Source: Deltaproteobacteria bacterium (GTDB lineage: Bacteria > UBA10199 > JADFYH01). From it: a stretch of DNA of 64,000 nucleotides. Positions within the stretch are counted from its first letter, which is position 1. Each line of letters starts with the position of its first letter. Below, piece after piece: positions 1 to 8,427 of the stretch. Below the pieces are notes generated by a model. The model saw only the letters and a program-made list of their open reading frames with translations. It was not told where the DNA came from and did no database searches. Location of the stretch: NCBI GenBank assembly GCA_015233135.1, contig JADFYH010000004.1, positions 1-64,000 on the forward strand, read 5' to 3'. The position numbers and the translations under genes are program-made.

Positions 1-22
1 TGCAGTTGGAAGTCATCTTCTT

Positions 23-87
23 CGTAGGGTTGGGCCTCCGTGCCCGACCGCAAATGGTGACGGGCGGCCACAGAGGGCCGCCCCTAC
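23..87. repeat. REPIN-like inverted repeat doublet
   Basis: Two GC-rich palindromic halves with inverted outer ends (CGTAGGG at the left, CCCTACGG at the right). The right half contains the hairpin GGGCGGCC-ACAGAG-GGCCGCCC. It belongs to a different family from the CCCTCTCCC elements found elsewhere in the window. The reading frame of the gene that follows has no stop through this element, so it may lie inside a coding sequence that began left of the window. Confidence 0.7.
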
Positions 88-145
88 GGTAGAATCCCCC
101 AGCTGCCAAGACTTCATCGAATTTGCGCGCCGAACCCCAGAGATT

Positions 146-1403
146 TTGCGTCAAACACAGCTGCAAACCTTGATGCTGGCGATGGGAGCGGTGGGAGGAG
201 GAGCCAGGTCTCGTCCAAGTAGGACGTTTGAGCTTGAAGGATTGAGAGCTCGTCTGGAAGATGCTCGTAATCGATTGGCTAGTGCAGAAAGAAGAGGAGA
301 TGAAAGCGATCAAGGTGCTTCTCGTTTGGTGATTCACGAATTAGAACAAAAGATTGCTGGCCTTGAAACTGAAACTGTTCAAATGCTTGCCAAAGCCCAC
401 CCTGTAGCTAGTTTGATGAGCCTAGTGTCTGTAAAAGGTGGTAGATTCCGTATGGGAGGAGAGGATGTAGATGCTTATGACGATGAAGACCCTGTTCAAG
501 AAATCACCCTGCCTGGTTTTGAAGTGACCGAGACCGTGGTGACGAATGCGGCCCTTGAACTTTATAGAGAGGCGATGAAAGAAAAGCCTTTTGCTGTGAT
601 TGCTACCGAAGCGGAAAACCCTTATTGCTGGGTGATTGGGCGCTTTGCTAGTGAGGAAGCAGCTAGAAGATACGTGGGTGAAGGAAGTAAGGGAAATATT
701 AACGAAATCATTGAAAGTGAATCCGCTGGAAATAATCCAGGAGCTTACGATTTTTTTAGTCAAAGAAGGTTTGTGACGGGTCTTCAAGATGAAAATCTTA
801 AAGACAACCCCAACGGCTTGCAGATTGTCCGAGTGGTTCCCGAAATCTATAGAAAGAGCGAAAAACTTTTTTAGACCCAATCAACCTGCCGCTGAAGTCA
901 CTTGGTTTGAGGCCTTGGGCTGTGCCGATTGGCTGGGGCGTGCATTAAGAAGTGGTCTTCCTGGTCGCCTGCCCAGTGCCGCAGAGGCTGAATTTGTGAG
1001 ACGAGGAGGGATTGATCCTCAAACAAAACAATGCCGCAATTTTAAATATAGGACGAGTGATGGAACGCCACCTAATGGGAGCAATGCCGATTTTGATAGA
1101 CCCTTTGCAGAAGGCCCGAAGGATGTGGATGCCGTTCCAGTAAATCCCTTAGGCGTAAGGATGAACGGAGTATGGGAATGGTGCAATGGTTGGTATCGAA
1201 AGAGTTTAGAGGGGCTGGCCAAGACAACAGCAGGGTTTCCAGATCCGGAAATAATTGATAAATCTATTAGACGCGAGCTGCGGGGTGTTTCCTGGAACCA
1301 CTTTAGTGCCAGGGACGCGCGAGCGGCCTTTCGGGACAACTGCATGCCTGTTATTCGCTACAGTCTTGCCGGGTTTCGGGCCGTTGTTGTGCCCCAGGAC
1401 TAA
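146..1403 (+). pseudogene. Frameshifted SUMF1/formylglycine-generating-enzyme-like domain protein
   Basis: Two overlapping frames together read as one protein of about 418 residues. The first (146-874, TTG start) has a coiled-coil-like charged segment and then the start of an FGE/SUMF1 fold (VKGGRFRMGG, then DEDPVQEITLPGFEVTETVVTN read in pieces). The second (789-1403) has the rest: AAEVTWFEALGCADWL, LPSAAEAEFVRRGG, NGVWEWCNGWY and the terminal AGFRAVV. Continuity breaks at a run of six T near 868; removing one T joins LF to RPNQPAAEV. This is either a real null allele or a base-call error. Nothing resembles the reactive-cysteine arrangement of true sulfatase activators, so a structural or binding role in the wider family is more likely. 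The frame is also open leftwards to base 2 (with plausible residues such as QDFIEFARRTPEIL), so the true start may be outside the window. Confidence 0.7.
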
Positions 1404-1450
1404 TGTTTCCCCTTTGTTTTCTTAACTCTCTGACAGGTAAGCCATTTACT

Positions 1451-1477
1451 CGTTCCCACGCAGAGCATGGGACCGAG
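1451..1477. repeat. REP-like palindrome
   Basis: Short hairpin CGTTCCCA...TGGGACCG in the gap between the frameshifted gene and the toxin-antitoxin-like pair. It resembles the GTTCCCACGCAGAGCGTGGG type of extragenic palindrome found in many genomes. Only one copy was noticed in this window. Confidence 0.5.
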
Positions 1478-1561
1478 AGGAAAATGCCTCATTTTATAAC
1501 CAAACAATTGGAATCAAATCCTCTCCTTGCCAAGCCCTGTGCAACCTAGAAGAAGATCTCC

Positions 1562-1591
1562 TTGATTTCTGCTTAGCGCTAAGCATACAAT
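1562..1591 (+). promoter_or_regulatory. Promoter with a 16-bp perfect palindrome in its spacer
   Basis: TTGATT (1562-1567), an 18-bp spacer and TACAAT (1586-1591) form a good sigma-70 promoter. The spacer holds the perfect palindrome TGCTTAGCGCTAAGCA (1570-1585), well placed to let a bound repressor block polymerase. The -10 ends 7 bp before the ATG of the next gene, so the transcript probably starts at or next to the start codon (leaderless or nearly so). This layout is typical of an autorepressed toxin-antitoxin operon; that reading is inference. Confidence 0.65.
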
Positions 1592-1598
1592 CAGAGTC

Positions 1599-1856
1599 AT
1601 GAATATACATAAACTCGCAAAGGAATTGGGGCGTAAAGGGGGGTTAGCTCGTGCTCAGAAACTTTCGGCCAAGCGAAGAAAAGAAATTGCTTCATTAGGA
1701 GGAGTAAGTAAATCTTTATCCCAAAAGGCCAATGAGCGTATTGAGAGCAATTTTCGTTTTTGGGAGACTATGAAAATTTTAAGACCTTCTCAAAAAGTAA
1801 AATCTGTTTCTCGTGTGAATTACCGATTACCTGAAATCTATGCCTGTCCAAAGTGA
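1599..1856 (+). CDS. Small basic protein, possible antitoxin partner of the nucleotidyltransferase
   Basis: An 85-residue protein of unknown function. The N-terminal half carries a GRKGGLARAQKLS segment followed by KRRKEIASLGG, a helical, basic, KGG-like sequence seen in many small bacterial proteins and compatible with DNA binding. The C-terminal half (NFRFWETMKILRP... to NYRLPEIYA) may be the part that contacts a partner. Its 3' end overlaps the next gene by 17 bp in another frame, showing translational coupling. The start is fixed by the promoter just upstream and there is no clear ribosome binding site. By position (first gene, operator in the promoter, overlapping enzyme gene) it looks like an antitoxin or regulator. 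No family name can be assigned from sequence alone. Confidence 0.6.
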   Translation: MNIHKLAKELGRKGGLARAQKLSAKRRKEIASLGGVSKSLSQKANERIESNFRFWETMKILRPSQKVKSVSRVNYRLPEIYACPK

Positions 1857-2379
1857 TTATTTTGATATCGTAGGGCCTCTCGTTCAAGAATTAGAGGCAT
1901 GTGCTTTAATGCCAGTCCTTATAGGAGGTGTGGCACTCGTTATTTTAGGTTCTCAGCGTGTGACGAAAGACTTTGATTTTTTAGTTTCGCGCTTAGGTCA
2001 ACAGGATTTAATTTCAAAAGAAATAGTAAATATTTTTTATAAACATGGTTTTGAATTGGTATCCAAGTTTAACGAGAAGAGAGAAATTATTAGGACTATT
2101 GATAATCCTAGAATAGCGGCCCTTCGTTTGAATATGGACGTTCCCGACAGTGCGTTTTTTTATTACCCGAAAAAAGATTTTAAAATTGACCTTCTTTTTG
2201 ATTTTCCTATCCTTGCTAAGGAAGTGGCAGAGAGGGCAGTAAAAATTAAAGTAAAAAGTTATTCTCTTCGAGTTGCTTCCCCTCAAGATCTCATTCGCCT
2301 CAAAGAAATCGCCTATGCCGATCGCAAAAGTGCCGCGGATGCCCAGGATTTAGAGTTCCTACGAAATCTAAAACATTAA
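1840..2379 (+). CDS. Nucleotidyltransferase-fold protein (AbiEii/DUF6036-like), possible toxin
   Basis: A 179-residue protein with the polymerase-beta-type nucleotidyltransferase signature. LIGGVALVILGSQRVTKDFD (residues about 27-46) supplies the GS motif and the paired acidic residues DFD, and KIDLLFDF near residue 115 fits the third acidic position. The C-terminal VASPQDLIRLKEIAYADR...DAQDLEFL segment is characteristic of the AbiEii/DUF6036 group, where the K and D residues follow the catalytic core. Such proteins commonly form two-gene modules with a small upstream partner and several act as toxins that modify tRNA or other targets. The 17-bp overlap with the preceding small gene supports a module here. 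Toxicity itself is inferred. Confidence 0.7.
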   Translation: MPVQSDYFDIVGPLVQELEACALMPVLIGGVALVILGSQRVTKDFDFLVSRLGQQDLISKEIVNIFYKHGFELVSKFNEKREIIRTIDNPRIAALRLNMDVPDSAFFYYPKKDFKIDLLFDFPILAKEVAERAVKIKVKSYSLRVASPQDLIRLKEIAYADRKSAADAQDLEFLRNLKH

Positions 2380-2450
2380 AGTGAATCTTCGCTTAGTGGC
2401 TAACACAATTGTTGACCGCACTCCCTCAGCCCTGCTAACAGCCCCCGGGC

Positions 2451-4112
2451 ATGGAAAATTCTTCCTCAAACAAATATCAAAACTGGAAACAAAAAACCTC
2501 CGAATGGGTCAAAAAACATCCGGAACGCGAGAAAGAATTTGTCTCCATTTCCAATCGTAAAATTGATGCGGTTTATCTTCCTCAAAATCCTGAAGATCCG
2601 GAATATCAGGAAAAAATAGGCTTTCCCGGTGAATATCCTTATACCCGCGGAGTGTATCCCAGCATGTATCGTGGAAAATTCTGGACCATGCGCCAGTTTG
2701 CGGGTTTTGGTTCGGCACGGGATACCAATCAACGCTTTCATTATCTTTTAGAACATGGACAAACCGGGCTTTCCACGGCTTTTCATTTTCCCACCTTGAT
2801 GGGTTACGATTCCGATTCTCCCCGTGCGCGAGGAGAAGTGGGGGTTTGCGGGGTGGCCATTGATACCTTGAAGGACATGGAAATCCTCTTTGATAGAATT
2901 CCTTTGGATAAAGTGACGACCTCAATGACCATCAATCCACCCGCTGCGGTCTTGCTTTGCATGTACGTGGCCTTGGCGGATCAGCAGGGGATTCCCCGAA
3001 ATAAAATTGGGGGAACCCTCCAAAACGACATCCTCAAGGAATACATTGCCCAGCATTCTTATGTTTTCCCTCCCCAGCCTTCCATGCGTCTCATTGTCGA
3101 CACCTTTGAATTTTGTTGCAATGAAGTCCCCAGATTTCATCCCATCAGCATTTCCGGCTATCACATACGGGAAGCGGGTTCTACAGCGGTACAGGAATTG
3201 GCGTTTACGATTGCCGATGGCATCGCTTACGTACAAGCTGCGATAGAGCGGGGTTTGAACGTGGATGATTTTGCACCCAAGCTTTCTTTTTTTTGGGATG
3301 TACACAACGATTTTTTTGAAGAGATCGCGAAAATGCGAGCGGCCCGTCGCATGTGGGCCAAGATCATGCGCAAACGTTTTGGTGCAAAAAAGGAAAGCTC
3401 CTGGCAAATGCGCTTCCATTGCCAAACTGCGGGGGTATCCCTTACCGCACAACAACCTTACAACAATGTGGTGCGCGTCACCTTGCAGGCCCTGGCCGCG
3501 GTGATGGGGGGAACTCAGTCGCTGCATACCAATTCGCTGGATGAAACTCTGGCCCTGCCTAGTGATGAGGCGGTGCAGATTGCGCTGCGTACCCAACAGA
3601 TTATTGCCAACGAAAGCGGAGTGACCTCTACGGTAGATCCTTTGGCAGGTAGTTATTACGTCGAAAAGCTAACCGATGACTTGGAAGCAGAAGCCAATCA
3701 CTATATTTCCAAGATTGATACCCTGGGAGGTATGGTGCGCGCGGTAGAGCTGGCTTATCCCATGCGGGAAATTGCGGAGGCCTCTTTTAGGTTTCAGCAT
3801 CAAATCGAAAAAAATGAAAAAATTATCGTAGGGGTGAATGACTTCACCAGTCAGAACGGAACCACTTTGCCCATCTTGAAAATCAATGATCAGGTGGAAA
3901 AAGAACAGATCGCCGCCCTTAAAAAAGTGAAGGCCGAACGGGATAACCAGCAAGTTCAAGCCACATTACAAACCATAAAAGCCAAGACGGAGACTTCGGA
4001 AAATTTGATTCCTTACATTTTAGAGGCCGTAAAGGCCTATGCCAGTGTGGGAGAAATCATGGGCGTGTTACGGGAAGTTTGGGGAGAGTATCGGGATCCC
4101 TGTGTGATTTAA
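2451..4112 (+). CDS. icmA: B12-dependent acyl-CoA mutase large subunit, isobutyryl-CoA mutase type
   Basis: A 553-residue substrate-binding subunit of a methylmalonyl-CoA-mutase-family enzyme, with the B12 domain encoded separately downstream. Family landmarks include MRQFAGFG (80-87), GYDSDSPRARGEVG, GGTLQNDILKEY (187-198), SISGYHIREAG and GGTQSLHTNSLDE. In P. shermanii methylmalonyl-CoA mutase, Tyr89 and Arg207 bind the substrate carboxylate. Here the matching residues are Phe83 and Gln201, and the same six-residue offset holds for the conserved Gln197 (here Gln191). Phe/Gln is the pair known for isobutyryl-CoA mutase, which interconverts isobutyryl- and n-butyryl-CoA. The split 553 + 135 residue layout also matches IcmA/IcmB. 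A repeat element separates the two genes. No G-protein chaperone (MeaB/MeaI) lies nearby. Automated annotation would probably call it methylmalonyl-CoA mutase. Confidence 0.8.
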   Translation: MENSSSNKYQNWKQKTSEWVKKHPEREKEFVSISNRKIDAVYLPQNPEDPEYQEKIGFPGEYPYTRGVYPSMYRGKFWTMRQFAGFGSARDTNQRFHYLLEHGQTGLSTAFHFPTLMGYDSDSPRARGEVGVCGVAIDTLKDMEILFDRIPLDKVTTSMTINPPAAVLLCMYVALADQQGIPRNKIGGTLQNDILKEYIAQHSYVFPPQPSMRLIVDTFEFCCNEVPRFHPISISGYHIREAGSTAVQELAFTIADGIAYVQAAIERGLNVDDFAPKLSFFWDVHNDFFEEIAKMRAARRMWAKIMRKRFGAKKESSWQMRFHCQTAGVSLTAQQPYNNVVRVTLQALAAVMGGTQSLHTNSLDETLALPSDEAVQIALRTQQIIANESGVTSTVDPLAGSYYVEKLTDDLEAEANHYISKIDTLGGMVRAVELAYPMREIAEASFRFQHQIEKNEKIIVGVNDFTSQNGTTLPILKINDQVEKEQIAALKKVKAERDNQQVQATLQTIKAKTETSENLIPYILEAVKAYASVGEIMGVLREVWGEYRDPCVI

Positions 4113-4120
4113 GTTTACTT

Positions 4121-4217
4121 CCTCCCCTTAAGCTAAGGGGAGGTGAGGAGGGGTTATGGTGCACTTGCACTCAATTGGACCATAACTCCCCCACCCCCCT
4201 CTTAGCTTAAGAGGGGG
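4121..4217. repeat. Intra-operon REPIN-like element, copy 1 of 3
   Basis: A 97-bp imperfect inverted repeat. It has a left palindrome (CCTCCCCTTAAGCTAAGGGG then AGG), arms TGAGGAGGGGTTATGGT and ACCATAACTCCCCCACC around a short centre, and a right palindrome built on CTCTTAGCTTAAGAG. It can fold into a three-hairpin RNA or DNA structure. It fills almost the whole gap between the two mutase genes and ends just before the ribosome binding region of the second. Near-identical copies lie at 18403-18499 and 49928-50023. Confidence 0.9.
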
Positions 4218-4232
4218 AAATGGAGAAAAAAT

Positions 4233-4640
4233 ATGGAACGCAAAATCAGAATTCTAGTCGGTAAACCTGGCCTGGATGGCCACGATCGGGGGGCTAAAGT
4301 AGTGGCCCGGGCCTTGCGCGATGCGGGTTACGAAGTAGTTTATACGGGTCTGCATCAGACTCCTGAAATGATTGTCAGCACGGCCATTCAGGAAGATGTG
4401 GATGCCATCAGCATTTCCATTCTTTCCGGCGCGCACAATTATATTTTTCCGGAAGTCGTCCAGCAGCTGAAGGATAAGGGGATCACCGACATGTGTATTT
4501 TTGGGGGTGGAATTATTCCCGAGGAAGATGTGCTGGAGTTGAAAAAGCAGGGAGTGGCTGAAATTTTTACACCGGGCACACCGCTGACAGGTATTTTAGA
4601 TTGGGTTTCAAAAAACGTGAAGGCGAGGGAGTTACTTTAA
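4233..4640 (+). CDS. icmB: B12-dependent acyl-CoA mutase small (cobalamin-binding) subunit
   Basis: A 135-residue stand-alone B12-binding domain. The base-off/His-on cobalamin motif DGHDRG (residues 15-20, with His17 as lower axial cobalt ligand), the later ISIS-LSGAH segment and GGGIIPEED (the GG motif) are all present. It partners the upstream large subunit and together they would carry out a radical 1,2-rearrangement of an acyl-CoA carbon skeleton. Length matches IcmB (about 136 residues). The gene is separated from its partner only by a repeat element, so both are probably on one transcript, and htpX follows 15 bp downstream behind an AAGGAG site. Confidence 0.88.
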   Translation: MERKIRILVGKPGLDGHDRGAKVVARALRDAGYEVVYTGLHQTPEMIVSTAIQEDVDAISISILSGAHNYIFPEVVQQLKDKGITDMCIFGGGIIPEEDVLELKKQGVAEIFTPGTPLTGILDWVSKNVKARELL

Positions 4641-4655
4641 AAAAAGGAGTTTTCT

Positions 4656-5549
4656 ATGGCCTGGATAAAACGCATCTTTCTTTTCGCAGTGGTTAATATT
4701 TTGGTGGTATTGACTCTCTCTACGCTGCTGTCTGTCTTGGGTGTACATCCCTATCTCTCAAAACATTATGGGATCGATTATCAGTCACTCGCCATTTTTT
4801 GCCTGGTTTGGGGGATGGGTGGCGCCTTGATTTCTCTCGCGCTTTCCCGAGTGATGGCCAAATGGATCATGGGGGTGCAGGTGATTGATCCAAGCCAGGC
4901 GACTGGAGAATGGGCAAGTCTTGTGCAGCGTGTCCATCGTCTGGCACAGGCAGCGGGGTTTTCCACCATGCCGCAAGTGGGAGTCTATCAAAGTGAAGAA
5001 CTCAATGCCTTTGCGACGGGTCCCACGCGCTCACGCGCTTTGGTAGCGGTTTCTACCGGGCTGCTTCGTCGTATGGAGGATTCGGAAGTTGACGGGGTTT
5101 TAGGTCACGAAATTACACACATCGCCAATGGCGATATGGTGACCATGACCTTGCTGCAGGGAATCCTCAATGCCTTTGTGATGTTTCTGGCTCGTGTGAT
5201 CGCCTTTGCGGTCAGTCAAAATGTAAAAGAAGAGTCGCGTTACTGGGTGCGGTTTCTGGTGACCTTTGTTTTGGAAATGACTCTCAGCCTTTTTGGTTTT
5301 TTGGTACTGGCCGCTTTTTCAAGGTGGAGAGAATACCGTGCGGATAAAGGTGGGGCTACGTTAGCGGGTCGTCAGAATATGATTTCCGCCCTGCAGGCAT
5401 TACAACGCTATGTGGAGATTCGTGAATCCAATGAAAGCCCTGCGATAGCGAACTTCAAGATTTCCGGGAAGACCACTTCTTTTCTCTCTTTGCTGGCGAC
5501 GCATCCTCCTTTGGAACAGAGGATAGAGAGGTTGAGGCAGTATTTGTAA
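4656..5549 (+). CDS. htpX: HtpX-type M48 membrane zinc metalloprotease
   Basis: A 297-residue inner-membrane protease that degrades misfolded membrane proteins in the HtpX family. Two N-terminal membrane segments (about 5-30 and 44-64) precede the cytosolic catalytic domain. The zinc motif is HEITH (151-155), with the third ligand probably Glu226 in WREYRAD. Two further hydrophobic stretches (about 163-187 and 198-220) lie between them, as usual for HtpX. The Gly-rich LSRVMAKWIMGVQVI segment after the first membrane pair also fits. It follows the mutase small subunit closely and may be cotranscribed, though no functional link is evident. Confidence 0.92.
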   Translation: MAWIKRIFLFAVVNILVVLTLSTLLSVLGVHPYLSKHYGIDYQSLAIFCLVWGMGGALISLALSRVMAKWIMGVQVIDPSQATGEWASLVQRVHRLAQAAGFSTMPQVGVYQSEELNAFATGPTRSRALVAVSTGLLRRMEDSEVDGVLGHEITHIANGDMVTMTLLQGILNAFVMFLARVIAFAVSQNVKEESRYWVRFLVTFVLEMTLSLFGFLVLAAFSRWREYRADKGGATLAGRQNMISALQALQRYVEIRESNESPAIANFKISGKTTSFLSLLATHPPLEQRIERLRQYL

Positions 5550-5591
5550 TTCACGTTACGCGATATTTTCAATAATCGACTCCGTGGAAGT

Positions 5592-5629
5592 CCCCTCTCC
5601 CCTTGAGGGAGAGGGTTAGGGTGAGGGGA
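5592..5629. repeat. CCCTCTCCC-family palindrome (half element)
   Basis: CCCCTCTCCCCTTGAGGGAG followed by AGGGTTAGGGTGAGGGG. It is one palindrome plus the G-rich tail that forms half of the full doublets seen elsewhere. It lies between the convergent ends of htpX and the M16 protease gene and may help terminate both. Confidence 0.8.
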
Positions 5630-5647
5630 CAAATCAAACTTCTGTGC

Positions 5648-8200
5648 TCACTCCTTCCCCCCCAACACCGCCAGCACATAGCGGTCCAAATCAAAATATT
5701 TTTGTGCCACTTTCAAAATATCGTTTTCAGTCACCTTCAAAACTTTATCGGGAAATAGAGCGATTTCTTTGTAGCCCAGTCCGTAAAGTTCGTTGAAGGC
5801 CAGCTGCGAATTGAGATGGGAGTTGCGTTGCAGGTCGATCTCAAAAGTACCAATCAAATGTTTTTTGGCGCGTTCCAATTCGGCGGGGCTTACTTTTTCG
5901 CTTTGGATTTTTTTCAGTTCACTTTTAATTCCGGCAATGGCTTGTTCTGCCTTTTGAGGTTCCGTGGCAATATAGACGGCGAAAAAGCCGGGCTCCAAAC
6001 CTTCCTGAGAAAAGCTGGTGACGCTATAAGCCAGGGATTGTTTGTCGCGCAGCTCCATGAACAATCGTCCGCCCTGGCCCGCCAAAATATGGTTGAGCAC
6101 TTCCATGGCGTAGCGGTCTTTGTTGTAAATGCTAGTTCCCAGAAATCCTAAAACAATATGGGTCTGCATTTTATCTTTGGGGATCCGGCTTTCAATTTTT
6201 TGAGCAGGGGCCTGGGGCATATTAAAGGGTGAAGCATAAATCATTCGACTCTTGAGAGGAGATAATTTTTTTTCAAAAAAATCCCTATAAGTTTCCGGAT
6301 CAAAATCTCCCACCATCGAAAGCACCATGGCTTTGGGATTCAGCATCGTTTGATGGATCTCCAGCAGATCCTTTCGTTTCAGACTCTTGACGGTTTTTTC
6401 AGTGCCAATCGCCGGTAAACCGTAAGGATGCTGGGGATAAAGATCTTTCAAAAATCGTTTATAGGCGAGAGAGGCCAGCTGATCTTCTTCCCGCTTGATC
6501 GCTTGCAGAATGAGGGCTCTTTCTTTTTCAATTTCTTTCGTGTCAAATTTGGGTTCGAGCAGCAGTTCAAAAAATAAATCAAGAGAATCATCCAGTTTTT
6601 CACTCAGAAAATCCCCCTGCAAGCCATCGGCATTTCTTCCGGAAAAGGCGTCGATATTGGCTCCCAGGTTTTCTATCGTAAAGGCAATTTCTTCTGCGCT
6701 CTGTTTTTGAGTCCCTTTGGTGAACACCTGAGCAAAGAGATGATGGGCCCCATTATTTTTCGGGTTCTCATAACGCAAACCGCCCAGGTTGCTGAGGCGC
6801 AGCGAAACCAGGGGGAGATTTTGATTTTGCTTGAAGAGCAGGCGTATCCCGTTTTTGAGGGTATAGGTCTTGATTTCCGGGGCAGATTTCATCACTTTTT
6901 TTGCCTTGGACGAAACCTCGCTCCAGAGGGCATCGATATTGAAATCGCCTTCACGCAACTTGCTTTTTTCGGGCACTAACACGCTGAAATTTATTTTTTC
7001 TTTCACAAAATATTTTTCCGCCACTTCATGCAATTCGTCAGGATCGACTTCATCGATTTTTTGGTAATACTTTTTATCGAATAAATAATCGCCCAAAGTG
7101 GTTTCAAAATATCCATATTTCCGGGCAATACCTTCCACTGTTTCACGTTCGTAAAAGGCATCGCTCTTAATGTTAAGGCGCGCGCGGGCCAGCTCGGCAT
7201 GAGAAATGGGATTGTGTTCCAGGGTAAAAAGCTCCTTTATAATTTCCTTGATGGCCTTGATGACTTTCTTTTCCTGGGTGGTAAATCCCACCACAAACAG
7301 GCCCTGGCTTTTGGGGGTATAGGCGTAGGAATAAATCGAATCGACCAGACCTTTTTTTTCTTTGATGTGCTGCTCCAGACGCGAACTCAGGCCTTCTCCC
7401 AGAAGATGGGAAAGCAGATCCAGCGCCGGCAAATCGCCGTGCGACAGGCTGGGAATGGGGAAGGCCAATTGCACATAGTGTCCTTCAAAATTTTTACGGT
7501 TAATCGTCAAGCGTGGGTGGGTCTGCTCTGGTTCGGCATCTTCTATTCTAAAGAGGGCGGCCTGGTCGGAGTAATTTGCAAAAATCTTTTTTATTTTTTC
7601 CAAGGCAGTTTTCGAATCGAAATTTCCCGACACCACAAAGACCAGATTTTGCGGCACATACCAACGGTGGTAAAAACTTTGCAGATCCTCTTGGGTAAAG
7701 GCCATCACGCTTTCTTTGCTGCCAATGATGGGCCTTCCGTAGCCATGCACTTGGTAAACAGTCTTGAACAGGCTTTCCGAGAGCACTTTGCCCGGGCTAT
7801 CGTAAGAGCGATTCATTTCTTCGATAATCACCGGTTTTTCGCGTTCCATCTCTACGGCATCAAACAGGGGATTCAAAATGGCGTCGCTTAAAATATCCAG
7901 CCCCTCATCAAAATAACGAGAAGAGAGAGTGCAATAATAAACCGTTTCATCAAAGCTGGTGTAGGCGTTGATCTCTCCACCCGCTGCCTCAATGGCCCCG
8001 GCGATTTGGCCGGCTGGGCGTTTGGGCGTGCCCTTAAAAATCATGTGTTCGATATAATGGCAGATCCCGGCCTCTTTTTCGCTTTCCACCACGCTGCCTA
8101 CTCTAAAGCAGGCGTTAAAAGAGACGACAGGGTTTTGGTGCGATTCGATGAGCAGTAGAGTCATTCCATTGGGGAGGATGTGTTTTTGGGGCTTAATCAT
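5648..8200 (-). CDS. M16 family zinc peptidase, two fused M16 units
   Basis: An 850-residue protein with two tandem M16 (insulinase/pitrilysin) halves. The N-terminal unit has the inverted zinc motif HYIEH (residues 48-52) and the downstream acidic cluster around VIIEEMNR (about 125-131) that supplies the third ligand. The second unit, from about residue 430, aligns in layout (LKNGIRLLFKQN, then AHHLFAQVFTKGT) but has lost the HxxEH motif, so it is the non-catalytic half that closes the chamber. No signal peptide is visible, although many homologues are exported or periplasmic. The gene is transcribed away from tldD across a 227-bp gap. The exact substrate cannot be told from sequence. Confidence 0.9.
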   Translation of the reverse strand: MIKPQKHILPNGMTLLLIESHQNPVVSFNACFRVGSVVESEKEAGICHYIEHMIFKGTPKRPAGQIAGAIEAAGGEINAYTSFDETVYYCTLSSRYFDEGLDILSDAILNPLFDAVEMEREKPVIIEEMNRSYDSPGKVLSESLFKTVYQVHGYGRPIIGSKESVMAFTQEDLQSFYHRWYVPQNLVFVVSGNFDSKTALEKIKKIFANYSDQAALFRIEDAEPEQTHPRLTINRKNFEGHYVQLAFPIPSLSHGDLPALDLLSHLLGEGLSSRLEQHIKEKKGLVDSIYSYAYTPKSQGLFVVGFTTQEKKVIKAIKEIIKELFTLEHNPISHAELARARLNIKSDAFYERETVEGIARKYGYFETTLGDYLFDKKYYQKIDEVDPDELHEVAEKYFVKEKINFSVLVPEKSKLREGDFNIDALWSEVSSKAKKVMKSAPEIKTYTLKNGIRLLFKQNQNLPLVSLRLSNLGGLRYENPKNNGAHHLFAQVFTKGTQKQSAEEIAFTIENLGANIDAFSGRNADGLQGDFLSEKLDDSLDLFFELLLEPKFDTKEIEKERALILQAIKREEDQLASLAYKRFLKDLYPQHPYGLPAIGTEKTVKSLKRKDLLEIHQTMLNPKAMVLSMVGDFDPETYRDFFEKKLSPLKSRMIYASPFNMPQAPAQKIESRIPKDKMQTHIVLGFLGTSIYNKDRYAMEVLNHILAGQGGRLFMELRDKQSLAYSVTSFSQEGLEPGFFAVYIATEPQKAEQAIAGIKSELKKIQSEKVSPAELERAKKHLIGTFEIDLQRNSHLNSQLAFNELYGLGYKEIALFPDKVLKVTENDILKVAQKYFDLDRYVLAVLGGKE

Positions 8201-8427
8201 GTTTTTCCTTATTCAGTCTCGGTTTTTAAGTAGTTAAAGTAAAAGGACTTGAGAGCCCCGAGTTCTTTTCAATCATTTGGAGACGACGCTCGCAAGTTTT
8301 TTGTGGGTTCTTTTGTGTTTTATTGCTTACGGTGTATGATGTGCGTAGTACACCTATAAAAAAATTGACATAGACAGGGCTGAGGGTTTGCGTTTAGCGG
8401 GGTAGGGAAAACTCGGGGGTCTCAAGC

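Noticed and set aside
146-1403. Programmed ribosomal frameshifting at the T-run
   Set aside because: There is no slippery heptamer plus pseudoknot arrangement that I can see, and the family does not use frameshifting; error or decay is simpler.
2922-3596. A 224-codon minus-strand frame opposite the acyl-CoA mutase
   Set aside because: Shadow of a well-conserved enzyme gene, with an implausible residue mix.
7199-7891. A 230-codon plus-strand frame opposite the M16 protease gene
   Set aside because: It lies wholly inside a clear protease gene on the other strand and shows no family signature or ribosome binding site.
8362-8400. TTGACA upstream of tldD as a promoter
   Set aside because: No acceptable -10 box lies 15-19 bp downstream of it.
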